From Halocafeteria seosinensis (Eukaryota; Sar; Bigyra; Bicosoecida), in the NCBI GenBank assembly GCA_001687465.1, contig LVLI01000101.1, positions 248,001 to 312,000 of the forward strand: a DNA stretch of 64,000 nt. The letters are read 5' to 3'. The notes beneath the pieces are model-generated. The model worked only from the letters and a program-made list of their open reading frames with translations, was not told the DNA's origin and searched no databases. Positions 48,208 through 60,038 of this stretch are shown here, piece by piece. Within the stretch, counting starts at the first letter, position 1; every line of letters starts with the position of its first letter. The translations under genes were made by a program, and so were the position numbers.

Positions 48208-48580
48208 TTAGTCTGGAATAATTGCGCTTCCTGTTGCGTGCGCTATTTCGAAGGGCATTTGGTGGGACAAATCTGCCAATTGTTGTTTCGTGCTGCTCCG
48301 TGATGCGCTAAGATTCCGCTCAAGAAGTTGAACGAAGTTTTCAAGCACATTGAAGCAATGCTTGACCACAAGCATGAGCAAAACTCTTATATCTGGCAAG
48401 AATAACTGCGTTATCAAGCTAAGCATGACCGTGAGAGCAAAGACGCCTAGTGTGTACACCGTTGTACTGCTACTGACGCTAGTCAGTACTACCTTGGTAC
48501 TGTGAATACGCACGAAGAGAGAGTAAATTTCAGGAAGCTATACTACACGAGAGAAAAGATGGATATGGCTTGGCTTCCAT
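48208..48580 (-). CDS. small predicted membrane protein
   Basis: Two exons (48580-48549, 48499-48208) join in phase across a 49-nt intron to give 107 residues. Two hydrophobic segments (VYTLGVFALTVMLSLITQLF and IRVLLMLVVKHCF) are followed by an amphipathic, Ser-rich tail. No family is recognised. The model depends on one weak donor (gtgtag). It could instead be the 3' part of a longer gene, or be spliced on to the unplaced open stretch downstream. It sits in tandem behind the CFAP97-like gene, 110 bp away. Confidence 0.35.
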
Positions 48581-48690
48581 TCGTCCTTTATTCCCTGGTT
48601 ACACCTGCAGTAGATGCTACTTTGCATCCCATTGGATGCTTGGAGCGTCCGTATGGATTTCATTATTTGGGTCACTGGACTAGGTTTTAT

Positions 48691-50259
48691 CTACGCAGTT
48701 TCTGACGGAGCTTCGTCACGGCCTAAAGTACTGGAATCATTACCTGGATTTGTGTTGGTCTCCGGCTTCTGGATTTCAGCCTCACTACCATCGTGAACGG
48801 AGTCTAAAGGTAAGCGCGGTACTTCTATTTGTGATTGCTTCCCTGAACCCTGGAATTGCTCCTGAGTAGTTGCGGTAATTCCTTCATTTTCCCCATATTG
48901 CACGGAAGCTTTATTTTCGTCTGCCCCGTCATCACTACCGACCGACGAGTACCGCATGGAGTCATCTTTCTGGAGCTTCCGCGAACTCTCATTTGTTCTT
49001 TCGTTGTCGAAGGAGCCATCTCCCGTGGCGGGCGACAATGCATTTTGGTCCTGATTTGCTTCGGTGTTGTCGCCTTGCTTAGCCTTCGAAGAACCGGACG
49101 GCGTGGCATCGTTATCCGCAGTTTGAGACTCGAAGAGTTCTTCCGTTCTGTCATCCGCTTTATCCCCTTGGAAATCTTGGGCATTGCCCTTCGTATTCTC
49201 CTGATCATTGTCTGCAGCATTATCCGTATTGGAAGCCTCTCCGGAGTCCTGTTTGTTCTTTGGTGCTGTTCCAGCTTCCGAGTCATTCCAGATGCTGCTT
49301 TTGTCTTCCCCCAAATCTTGTGACAGGTCATGTTGGGCACTTGCAGAGCCAACGTCGGTGCTTCTCGTATCCTTCTCATTTTTGTTTGTATCGGATTCCT
49401 TTGGTTTGGAGCGAGAAGTACGACTGCGAGCAGAGGAGAGGACACTAGAGCCAGCATTCAATGTACTTCGACTAGTAATGAAGTGCTTTTTGCCGAATGC
49501 GGGTTCTCTTGGAGAGGTTTTACTGTTACTGGGGATACTTCCAGGCTCCCCTAGGTGACGCTGAGAAAGTAAGGATAGGTAATCTCTTGAGCGAATATGA
49601 TCCTTTTCCAATTCTTTCCTATTAACAAACCCTTTGGTTTTGTTAATGTGTCCGAGTATCTTGGCATTCCCTTCGGCAATGCGTTCTGCTTCACGCTTCC
49701 TCCTTTCGTAGTTCAAGCTTGGTTGCGGTACGGCTTCTCCTCGGGTATGCGAGGCACCACGCGGTGACAAATGACAATCAATTTTTGGTCGACCTGCTTT
49801 ATCCACTCTTGTTCCTGGAGCGAGTGTGGAACCTTCTTCCTTTCGACTTTGGATGGCTCCAACCCGGGAGAGGATGGTTTGATTCTCCTTCCTTATTTTA
49901 TCGTCTCGTTCTGACAGGAACGAGACAGAGAGGAAGCACATTCCAGCGGGCAGGATCCACACTCTAGCAAAGCTAAAACAGCACTTACCAACTTTCATTT
50001 GCATACCCTTTCTGTTGGTCTTGAGATGCTGATATTCCTTGGGCGGACCATTGTCTATCCGCTTGATTGATGGATCCTGTGGAGACCAGCGACTTCGTCT
50101 AAGCTTTTTTCGTTCGTAGGTATGGTTAAGATGGCATCATGATTTCCTCACCTTTATACGCTTGCGTAGGATCTCCTGATGGCGCGCGATTTCCTTCTCC
50201 GCCAGTATTCGGTTGGGATACACCAAACCACCGTTCATTTTGCCTTGTGTGGAGCTCAT
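48691..50259 (-). CDS. CFAP97/Hemingway-like protein with long acidic tail
   Basis: Three exons (50259-50152, 50076-49989, 49910-48691) give 471 residues. The N-terminal 170 residues match the pattern of the CFAP97 (Hemingway, KIAA1430) family. RHQEILRKRIKDPSIKRIDN, QHLKTNRKGMQM and RDDKIRKENQTILSRV form the first part; a second block reads LNYERRKREAERIAEGNAKI and RKELEKDHIRSRDYLSLL. In animals and flagellate protists this family is tied to cilia and axonemes, though some members act elsewhere. The remaining 300 residues are Asp/Glu/Ser/Gln-rich and disordered. The last exon could be spliced further at a GTAATG near 48738, which I could not resolve. Family match is moderate. Confidence 0.55.
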
Positions 50260-50926
50260 TCTACAAAGATGGTCTCGTCCAGTGAGACGTCGATCCGGAC
50301 ACCATGAGTCGTCTCAACCCAAACTTAGCTGTGGATTCCAGTGTGGAAGTATCAATGACTGTATCATATTCGTTGCAGCACGAGGTTCCAACTTGCGACT
50401 TCAATCAGAGTTGCGACCGAGGCCATGGTCCTGGGACTCCTGGCCCAAAACTGCCCTCGACAACACGCCATATCTCGTGTCCCACAGGTATCTGCGCTCA
50501 CGAATCCTCCTAGAAACTGTTGAATGAATGCAATGGACACCTCATCCCGAAGTGGGACTGCCAGTGGTGAAGAAGAAAACATGTTTTGGAAGGGTTTGTC
50601 ACACAGATTCCGGTCAACAAGAGCGAACCAGTGCGCTTTCCGCTTCCGGTGCATAAAGTCTTACAGTCTACTTTGTTGAATAAGTTGGGGTTGTTTGCTC
50701 GTTCGAGTAAACAATAGACAAGGCACGAAGGTTGTTGGACTCCTTCCTCGGATCTGTGTCGTCTGCTCCACATATACTTCCATCTACAGCAGGGACATCA
50801 TCCATCACTTTTCTTTGGGCGTAATAACCTCTGGCTGACCTTTTTTGTTGCCCTTGGCTCTCCCTATAGGTCGATCCCACACGGCGTCTGGCCAAAAAAC
50901 TGGGGAGTTTTGCTACCCTGACAAAG
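50260..50926. other. divergent intergenic region, no secure gene
   Basis: Lies between the starts of the CFAP97-like and glycosyltransferase-like genes. Short open frames occur on both strands (plus 50304-50513, minus 50364-50654 with an ATG) but have no family features. Confidence 0.4.
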
Positions 50927-53900
50927 ATGAACCATAAAAAGAGCGATGACACCGAGCGCAATGTGTACGATACGCGCACACCACAGTCGGCCCTCATGCG
51001 CAAGTACACACTCCTCCCGGAATGGAAGAAAATAGGCATTGTGGCGGCTATCTCGGTCTTGGCAGCTGTCACCTTCATGTACTTGAGATCATCGCCTTCA
51101 GACCGTCCTATGATAAAGCACTCTTTGACAAGAGGTACGTGGTACTCATTCGCTAGGGTTTGTGCCTACTGATTTGACCCATTAGAATGGTGTGTATGCA
51201 ACAGATGAGAAAGAGCAACTTGCTGCCCGGATTCGAGAGGAAGAGCGAGCTCGTTTCGAACGTGAATATCAGTCCAAGCTCTGGGAGACACAGAACAAGA
51301 TGAATGACGTTCGATCAAAGATTCAAGATGTAAGTCATTCCTGGTAGTGGTTTCCTGGAATCAATGTTTCTGCGCCTGTATAGGACATGAAACACATACT
51401 TCAACTCCGTCACATTTGGTTTGTATTCTTGCAGACGGACGAATCATCCCAAGTAGCCAAGCTGAAGGAACAGTTACAGGAACTCGAAAGAGAGTATAAC
51501 GAGCAATCAGAGCAGGTAAGGATAACGTGATGGTTGTGGTATATTTACTTTCTTCCTGTCCATATACGGTTACTCCTACTTCAACAGCTCGAGAAAGACC
51601 GAGCCAATTTCGAAAAGGGCCTTTCGGGCATTATTTCGAAGAGATTGAGGGAAGAGCAAAATGAGCTTTTGGAAGATGGTTCCAAACAGTTGCTAAGCTG
51701 GTTCTGCACTTTCGACAGTGACGAAGGTGAATCTTTTCCTGACCTAAACGATGAAGTGGTCGCGGAATATGAGGACACTACTACCTCCCCCGTCGATATT
51801 TCGGATCATCAATGTGTTGGGGTTGCCCAAGAAGACGATCAACCCATTGAGCCATCATTGCATAAAGACTCTGACGTCACTCGTTCGTATTATGTGGCCG
51901 AGGAAGCTCTGAAATCGTTGAAAGACAAGAATGAGAACCTACTTGGATACGAAATTGCGGGAAGTGCTTACGATCCGGGAAGTCCAGATTTTATGGAAGA
52001 TTGTACGGTCACCCTTTTTGCTGTCCATCCTGTGTTTGGAGCATTCTATAAGATTAAACTTGCGCTTCGAAGCACTTCGGACACTTCCAGCAAGGAGGGA
52101 GCGGCTAAAGTCATAGGCGAGCCGACAGACTCTGGAAAGCCTGGAGAGATAGTAACTCGTTCCGTTTGCTATCACAGAAAGTGGGTAGCAAAGCCAATTG
52201 TGAAACCTCAAAGCCGCAATGCACGAATTACTCATCTGATGAACCCGGAAGAACTTCCTAAAGCAGGTGCGGCTGGTCAGCGCAGTTTGGTAGACGCTCG
52301 GGCTCTCAAGGGAAAAATGGAACAATCAAAGAAAGCAGATAACTGGAGGAGGGCTTTGGACACTCCGGCTGAGGCAAGCAAGTCGAATTCGAAGTTGACA
52401 GTACAGTTCATTCTTCCATTCCGTGCGTCTAATTTGAATACATTGCCGCAGCTGATCCGGTCTCTGGAAATCGCTGATAAGGTTCGGCGTTCTGATGAGC
52501 AAGCGAGCAAGTCTCAACCGCTAGTACGCTTAATCATGGTCAAACTAGACGGAGAAGAGAACGCTCCGTCGGTTAAGGGCAGCTTGGATCTTAAGCAAAG
52601 GATTACGGACATCGTCAATACTGCCCTAAAGAGTGTGCACTTCGAAATTAAAATCGCTGATCCCCTTCCGCCGACTAAGTCCTCAGCTCAGCACATAAAG
52701 GACTTAACGAAAGAGTGGGTCAACAGTCACTATGCAGCCGTGAACGCACAGGGCTCTGCCAAGAAAACTGAGGAAGAGTTAAAGGAAGAGGATATTGCAG
52801 CAACTGAAGGAAACGAGAAGTCGGTGCATCGCCCCACGAAGAAAAAAGGCTCCAAGAAAGCGCGGAAACTGGAAGATCCGTCTGCCGATCCGCGGAATGG
52901 TAGTCCCCCAAATCAAGCCGGTGGTGGTAATCCTAAGGCACAGCAGCAACCAGCTGGTAGTAACCCAAATCAAGACAATGGTGCCAATGCTCCGGTAGAA
53001 CAGCAAGGAGGGCAGAATGCAGCTGATACCGCCGCGAATCAGCCTCAAGCGGCTACCGATGAAGCTTCTCGGAAACAAAACCAACAGCAGAACCTGCAAA
53101 ACAAAGAAAGCGTATCTCAGGAGGAGAACAAAATGCAATCGGCTACTGGAGAGAACGCACAGACACCAGGCCAGTCGCAATCAGCTGTAAAAGGCTTTTC
53201 CATGGCGAAGTCAGTGTTACCTAACAGATGGCTTTCCGCTGTGTTAGGAGGCCTGGTGCATGTTCCCTTCGGTCGAAGTATTGTTTTTATTTTGGACTCT
53301 TCCACTGCAACTGTCTCTGCTTCCCTGGCGAAAAAGACGCTATGGAGAGTGATTGAAGGACGACAAGTACTTGCCCCCATTCCTTACGCTTTAAGCGGTG
53401 CGTATACAGATGATGATATGACGGAAGCTTTCAGAGACGACGGAGGAGCGTCGGCTCCTGACTCGGAAGTAACGAGAGACGAAGAAGATCGCTCCAAGAT
53501 GCAGCCGTTCCAAATGTCCGAGTTTTACACTGAAGAGAGTTACGGATATAGAGGTGCGCGATTCCTACGCCACAAATCGGGAAGCAAAATTGGAGGGCGG
53601 TCGATCCTTGCAGAAGAGATGGATGATTACGAGTGGGATGACCCGGCTGGATATACTTACATCAAGGGGGATGATGATTACTCGCTCACCCTGAAAGATG
53701 ATGCAGGGAAAGACTTCACAGGGTTGGAAGATGATGCGATTGCGCAGGCAGAAAAGGAAATGGGGAACAAAGACTGGATGAAGCCATATGCAGGCAACGC
53801 TCTCGATGACATTGTTGACGACTATCCTCAAGGAGGAGCTATCGTGGATCAACATTCGGAAGACGACGATCAGGAAGCTTTGGCAATCGACGAGCCTCAG

Positions 53901-54623
53901 TGGCAAAGATTGACCTTGCTGGGGACGACGAAAGTAGATCTGGCTGCGGCAATTTACCGAATGTTGGCACCCGCCACCAGTGAAACGAGTAAACGCAACC
54001 TCGAGGAGGAAGGCAGCGCTACCCCGGAAAACAACAAGGAAATTACTGGCGAGAAAGGGGATGCTTGTATGATGAGAAGGATACTTTATATACTTATGTC
54101 GAACAACTACAATGTTGCACGGGCTCCCGTTGCCGGTTTACGCGTTAAGAGCCCGGAAAATCTGGGCTCTAGTTCCGGCCAAAACCGTGCGACCGAGTTG
54201 TCAAATTGCGAGTGCGACTATGCTAATTCTAACGAGGAGCACTGCTTGTTCCGCCTTGCTGTCTCAGCCATGGATGATGACAATGACAAGATGCGCGTCC
54301 AATGTGCTGTATCACAAATACATACAGCTATACTGAATTCCAAGAACAAAGATAGTAGAGAAGAAGAAGGCGTCGGTAGGGACGAACTAGGAGACTTTGA
54401 GTTCCGTGAGGTCGTTGGGGTGCACCATCCCGTCCGGTTCTTCGATCCTAGTCGCGGAACGGAGATAGTAGCCAAGGTTACTGCGAAGGATTATCTGCCG
54501 AGCCACGACGCACCGACTCAAATCCCTCTTGCCGCTGAGGTGTTCAGTTTTAGATGGGCGCTTAGTGAAAACACCGTGGAATTCAGCGAGTTAGAAAAAC
54601 GGGGAGATGATTGGGGGTGGTAA
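50927..54623 (+). CDS. type II membrane protein, glycosyltransferase-like (chondroitin GalNAc-transferase type)
   Basis: Four exons (50927-51134, 51205-51329, 51435-51515, 51588-54623) give 1149 residues. A short cytosolic tail, one transmembrane helix (36-53) and a coiled-coil stem (about 70-160) are the layout of Golgi glycosyltransferases. The block VQFILPFRASNLNTLPQLIR near 407 looks like the start of a GT-A domain of the chondroitin N-acetylgalactosaminyltransferase family. SIVFILDSSTATVSASL followed by EGRQVLAPIPYALSGAY (about 700-745), GYRGARFLRHKSGSKIGG (about 789) and IKGDDDYSLTL (about 830) follow that family's order. The usual metal-binding DxD is reduced to LDSS, so activity is uncertain. 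A Gln/Asn/Gly-rich insertion of about 150 residues (522-672) separates the two halves. Assignment is tentative. Confidence 0.6.
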
Positions 54624-54660
54624 ATTTGTTTTGGCGAAGTACGATTCATTTCCATTCCAA

Positions 54661-57600
54661 CTATACCAAGTCTTGGTCGAAATGACTTGCCAATTCCTTC
54701 CTGCATATAATTCCTTGGATTTCGTTTTCGATATTGACGATAGGTCTGGGGGCGTAACGAAGACAAATGAACAATAATACATCGCGTTGGAGGCTAATCT
54801 ATTTCATAACAGCGTCCACACTTACAGGTGCCGGATACCCAGACTGCGGAATAGCACGAACACTCTCGAAAGCGGACACTGCTCGTGGACGCAGATTGGT
54901 ACCGGGTTGTAGTATTGTCTCAAGTCAATTTCCTCGTCGAAATCTCTGTCATCAAAGCGCTGCAGATCCACATTCCTATGCTTCGACTGAAGGCTCGTTG
55001 AGAAATCACTTAGTGCAGGCTTCTTGCCTTTCAAGTGAAGGTCGAGAAGCACTAGTAGCTGATTTCGGAGAATCAATCCCACAACCTTGCGGCTTATACC
55101 CGTTACGACGGGGAATCCGTTATGGCCAGTAGTATCGAGAACTCGGATAACGTCCCTGATTCTGGTAATTTGAGTGAAGCACACGACGGGAGTCACCATG
55201 ACTTCCCGGGCAACCATATGGTACATGTTGGCACTGGGGGCTGATTCCACAAAAGGCATGCACTTCAACTCAATATGCAAATCTGCGAGACGGTTACATA
55301 TTGTAGTTGTACGTCGACAATATTAACCACGGAGCGGGTCCTCATTCTTACCATAAAGGGAAATGTTAAATTGGTCCCCTACCCACTTCGAAATCATCAA
55401 GGTCAGCATGATGGGAATTATCAACGATGACGCATCCGTAGTTTCCAAAACAATCGCAGTTAGACTGATTGTCATTCGCGCAACCCCTCCTAAGGAAGCT
55501 GTGGCCCCGATGATAGCATACGTCTTAGGATGAATATTTTCATCAGGGAACATATATTGCATTCCTTGACCAAACAATCGCCCATACGCACATCCCATTA
55601 CGATACAAGGAACAAAGAGTCCGGAGGGAACTGCAATACCATACGTTATCACGGCAAGGAAGAAAGCAATAAAAGTGAATACGAGTAGAGACTCCCAGTT
55701 ATAATTCTGGTCCGTATGGAAAAAGCCTTTGATAGAGGTTTCCCATGGAATGAAGGATATCGATGCCATCCTGCAAACAACCAGCATGATCGTCGATCAT
55801 TCAGAATAACATTGCAGAGAACCCTACGTACGAATTATGTTCGCCGGACGGACACCCCCAATCTAGGTCGCTGAAGAAGGGGGAAGCTTCTTCTCCATGA
55901 CCCACACATTCATCTAGTTTGGGTAAGAACTGTGGCCAGAAAGTTAGGGCTGCCGTGATTGAAGCGATCAGCAGTGCCTCCAACATTCGCGGGATTACCT
56001 TCCCTTGAAGGTTATCCCTTCTCCATCTACAGATCTGCTGGTTGATATAATTAAACGCTGCCCCTTGAATGCCACCAAGTAAAGCGAGAATGACAAACGG
56101 GATTGTCTCCCACAATCGGTAAGGCTGATGTTCGGCTGTTACCGGCGGACCGAAATTAATTAGTCCAGAAAAGACACTTGTGCTTTCGGTAACGACTTTC
56201 CAAAAATGCAAGAAGAACGTCCCCAACATACTGCACAAGAAAGCCTTCCACGTCAGATCCACGGACCAAAACGACGAGGCTTCCTCCAAGCTAAAGAGGA
56301 TGCCCCCTACCGGAGCACCGAATGCGGCGGAGACCCCCGCAGCAGCACCGCCCGATACAAAGTCTCTCTTGTCCTTATCGTTTCGAAATCGATGAACCCA
56401 CTGGTGCGCCTTTGTACCTTCCTTAACAAACTTTCCTAACCCAGTCATGTGTGTCAAGTTGGCCGCTATAATGGCTCCACTATGGACTAATGGCCCTTCT
56501 TTTCCTATTAGCAGTCCACCGGCAACGGCGAATATTACACCGACAGCTTTACAAAACAGAGTTTTAATCCGAAGGAATCGAAGATAGTTCGTTCCATTGA
56601 GGTAGGCCTTTATTTCCGGAATGCCAGAGCCCCCTGACACTGGTTCAATGTAGGCGACCAGAAAGGTTGCAACTAGTATGTACGCCAGTGAGATCATCAA
56701 GTACACTACGAATCCGATACCCCGCTCTCCTTTGTCAATGAACGGCTTTACCACTGCAAATTTTTTATCTGCGAAGTATCGAACACCTTCTCCCAAGAGA
56801 TACGCTAATGTCCCAGTGAAGAAACCTGCGGGTACGGACGCATCTTGCTCCATTCTGGTATAACGAGTTTACTGCTTGCATGACCCTTTTTCTTACCTAT
56901 CAAACCAAACAAAATCCATCGCGCGACATTTACATTACGATTAATTGTGTTATCGATTCTGTAGTGCTCTTCGCGGTATAGTTTGTTCTGAGGAACACCA
57001 TGCAATGCATGTAGTCATCGCCTCGCGTGCCCCTCGGCTTCTGTTACAACGTACCTGCGGAACGTCATAATCCAAGGACTCGAATCCTCCCATCATCTTC
57101 TTTTCGTGTTCATGCATTTTCTCCCTACTCGCAAGACCACCTGTGTAAGCATGTGGTAAGGTTCTGCTGTACCCCAGTGTGTCCTCGTCCTGTTCTCCCG
57201 AGACGTAAACATATTCCGTCCATTAGACGTTACAATTGTTAAAAAGACTCTTGATTTCCGCATACTTACTTGTTGCTCCTCAATAAATGTAGTCTCTTGG
57301 TTTGGGGCATTCTGCCGGGACAAGTAGCTCACCCGGTGAATCATGTCAAACAGTCTCCCCATGGGATTCCTCGAGCTGGGTACTCGGCTGTCATGCTCTA
57401 CCAACGGTGCGGCGGAGAAGGACCGATACCTTAACTGAGATTGGGGACCCACAGTTTCACGTGTGGGACCAGTAATGCCAGTTCCATCATAGGCTCCTGC
57501 TCCACGTGTAGGCTTCTTGCGGTCCAACAGTGGTTGTCGAGCGCTGTTCTGCAAGGTGGAAACGGAGAGTCCGGGTCCAAATTCCCCATCCTTACCGGTT

Positions 57601-57889
57601 ATATGGTCGAACGAAGGTCCAGTCTCTGCGCAAACACGGAGAGACATAATGAAAAGAAGTGAGCCCTGGTATCTGTCCGAGTACGGCTTATTTTTACCGC
57701 CACTTCTTGGTTGGTACACCACGTACCAGACGACCGGCGTGCCACGTTATGCATACTCGTCTGTGTGAATACTGGTCCCGAAGAGAATGTGTCAGAGAAT
57801 GTCTCTGTGGAGTGAAGATCCACTTCCAAGGGAGCCTCTGAAATGGCCCCACGGGCCTCGGAAAAGGCTATGTCCTTCGATTCACTCAT
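54661..57889 (-). CDS. CLC-type chloride channel or anion/proton exchanger
   Basis: Eight exons (57889-57727, 57625-57270, 57189-57055, 56987-56897, 56825-55832, 55770-55352, 55282-54826, 54745-54661) join in phase to 899 residues. A 180-residue disordered N-tail precedes ESLDYDVPQNKLYREEHYRI, as in plant CLCs. The anion pathway motifs are GSGIPEIKAYLNG, GKEGPLVHSG (the gating Glu is present) and GVARMTISLTAIVLE. Ser rather than Pro in GSGIP favours chloride over nitrate. FSLEEASSFW keeps the Glu that in exchangers carries protons, so H+/Cl- exchange is likely. Two CBS domains follow (VTPVVCFTQITRIRDVIRVL, then the end RHLPIVNIENEIQGIICRKE). Plant and algal homologues sit in vacuole, Golgi or plastid membranes. 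The last exon is only 85 nt. The start is 100 bp from the divergent SRP-receptor gene. Confidence 0.93.
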
Positions 57890-57989
57890 TCAGTCCCAAT
57901 ATTTCCGTATTGATAAATCTGATACAATCGAATACAAGTTCATTGATATAGGTATACTATCCGCCCGAAAGTGGCTGTGAAACGAGGTC

Positions 57990-59232
57990 ATGGAGTTCTT
58001 AATCAACACCACAAAAAGACTGCCTCCTACCTTGAGGGAGCCTCTTCAAGCCGCAGATGCTTGGTTATCGAGGACTCTTTCCCCGTATATACAGTCCAGC
58101 GCAACCCCAGATGGAACTCTGCGCACAGAGGGGATAGCTATTGCTATCCTAATTGCTGTCATGGGCACCTTAATGATGGTACTTATCGTGCAACATATGG
58201 TAGGAATGCCCGCTGAACATACACAAAGTAAGACCTGAATACCAGGCCTTTTGTTATCTTGGAAACTATGCGTGCTTGTGTCATTGGAACAGGAGGGTCG
58301 AAAAGAGGCAGCAGAGGTCCGGCTTCCAAGAAAAACACAGCACTGATTCTGGGAAACTCGGGGAGTGGGAAAACAGCACTCGTGGTACATGTAAGTGGCC
58401 AGTCTGCACATGTGGTTGCTTTGAAGATGACATAAATATGTGTCATTGCAGTTGTTGAGAGGGAAGCAAACAGAGACAGTGACAAGTATGCAGGAACTGA
58501 TCGAGGAAGGAGAGGTATCGGATGAAGGGCAAGAAGCCAAAGTCAAACTTACAGATTATCCTGGACATCCTCGGCTTCGTGGGTATGTGCTTTCTTGTTC
58601 CTGAGTGCACATTCTATATGAGGACTCAATTTTCGCTGTGAAACCAACAGAGGCATGCATAAATATCTCCCTCAAGCTAGCAAAATTATATTGCTCGTAG
58701 ATGCTTCCGGAGCCTCGGCGGACTTTAGGGATTCTGCAGAGTAAGGAGCTGTCTCTTTTAGACTGATTTCGGACAAATAATTGACTATCACTTTTGTTCT
58801 TGCAACCAGAATGATATACGACTTGTTTACGGACAATGGGTTCTCCGATTTGGCGCCCCCGCTCCTCATTTGTGGATCGAAGTCCGATCTGGGCGGGGCA
58901 CGCTCTCCCAAGCAGATACAGCAGGCACTGGAAGGACACCTGTAAGTCAATGCAGATCGTCGTACCAACTGGAATGAAATTTATTAATATGAATCCTCGA
59001 ATCGACTCCATTCTTTCGCAGGAATACCATAAAGGACTCGCGAGAAGCCATCTCAAAGACAGCAGGTGAAGATGACACGATGCAAGAGCGAACATATTTG
59101 TGCGGCTACGGTGAGAAATTCAACTTCAAAGACCATAGTCCATGTATGGTCTATTTTGGATGCTGCTCAACGTACGGATCAGCTGACACCCGGGACGTCC
59201 GGCAGTTCCTGATCAACGGGAGTCTTTCATAG
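57990..59232 (+). CDS. SRPRB: signal recognition particle receptor beta subunit
   Basis: Six exons (57990-58227, 58293-58390, 58452-58582, 58651-58740, 58810-58941, 59022-59232) give 299 residues. A transmembrane helix at about 48-68 is followed by a small GTPase domain: P-loop GNSGSGKTALVVH (about 99-111), DYPGHPRLRG in place of the G3 DxxG region, IILLVDASG, and a G4-like GSKSDLGGARS. The order and the membrane anchor are those of SR-beta, which holds SR-alpha at the ER and takes part in delivery of ribosome-nascent-chain complexes to the translocon. The G4 is SKSD rather than NKQD, a change tolerated in this family. The TM helix at the N-terminus and overall size fit well. Confidence 0.88.
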
Positions 59233-59286
59233 TCAGCAATGTAAACACACACACACTCATAATGCGATCGATTGCGTCACAACCAC

Positions 59287-60012
59287 CTAATGATCTGCGG
59301 CATTTAGCTCGTCTAATTCTCTCTGCAGATCGTCCTTCCTTTCTATCTTGGTCTTCTGCGATTCTGTCAGAGAGTCCGGGTCTTTATTTTCTAACTCTGT
59401 TATCTCTTTCAATAGCTTCTTGACTTTCTTCTGTCGGTTCTTCCTCGGGTGCTTTTTGGTCACGACTTCTGATAATTTCGTTTCCGCCGTGTCCCCACTA
59501 GTCGCTGCAGACACCCCGCTAACATTGTGAGCCGAAGTGGTCGAAGACACCATGCTGCTAAAAGCCGCAAACGAAGGGACTTCCTTTCTATTTTTGGCTC
59601 TCCTTTTGCCCGTCCCTTGGCTACTAGGTGCTCCGTCCAGCTCTTCATAGATAGGTGGCTTCTGGGCATAGGACGAGGAGGAAGAGCCAGCGGCGGTATG
59701 ATCGTGTCCGTATAAATCAAAGAAATCCTGCTTATCCCGGACACGTTCGGAGGTTCCCAGGAGTCTTTGGAGGGCCATTTGCTGCTGTTCATTGAGCTCA
59801 TCCACATCCGAGACGGAGGTCAACAGCCTCCTGAAAAATTTAATCTGTGCATCTGGGGCATTAGAGGTCTTAACGCCATCTGGATGAGCCATATGGCGTC
59901 GAAAGGGGGGAGGCGCCGGAGCTCCATCACTCGATATTTGAACATAGTGTTGTTTTTCACGCTCAAATCTACGTTTTCGCGCTTCCTTTTTCTCTTTACT
60001 ATCGTGCTGCAT
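59287..60012 (-). CDS. small basic protein with eIF2A/PYM-like C-terminal helix
   Basis: Single exon, 241 residues from the ATG at 60012. The N-terminus is highly charged (KEKKEARKRRFEREKQ), the middle is Ser-rich and disordered, and the C-terminus holds a Lys-rich stretch followed by KKVKKLLKEITELENKDPDS and SQKTKIERKDDLQRELDEL. This paired-helix pattern is seen at the C-termini of eIF2A and of the exon-junction partner PYM, but the rest of the protein does not match either. I therefore give no name. Its start codon is only 26 bp from the start codon of the divergent coiled-coil gene, so its promoter must lie within or beyond that gene's coding sequence, or be shared. Confidence 0.6.
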   Translation of the reverse strand: MQHDSKEKKEARKRRFEREKQHYVQISSDGAPAPPPFRRHMAHPDGVKTSNAPDAQIKFFRRLLTSVSDVDELNEQQQMALQRLLGTSERVRDKQDFFDLYGHDHTAAGSSSSSYAQKPPIYEELDGAPSSQGTGKRRAKNRKEVPSFAAFSSMVSSTTSAHNVSGVSAATSGDTAETKLSEVVTKKHPRKNRQKKVKKLLKEITELENKDPDSLTESQKTKIERKDDLQRELDELNAADH

Positions 60013-60038
60013 AGTGTACCGAATAGCACCCAAATGAC

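Noticed and set aside
48825-49457. 210-codon frame inside the CFAP97-like gene's last exon
   Set aside because: It is an alternative frame of a low-complexity acidic region with no start context or family match; the N-terminal homology fixes the other frame.
57158-57189. a 32-nt intron in the CLC gene (GTACAG ... ACACAG)
   Set aside because: A donor GTAAGT at 57269 with acceptor GAACAG at 57190 gives an 80-nt intron, the correct phase and a family-like YTGGLASREKMHEH sequence.
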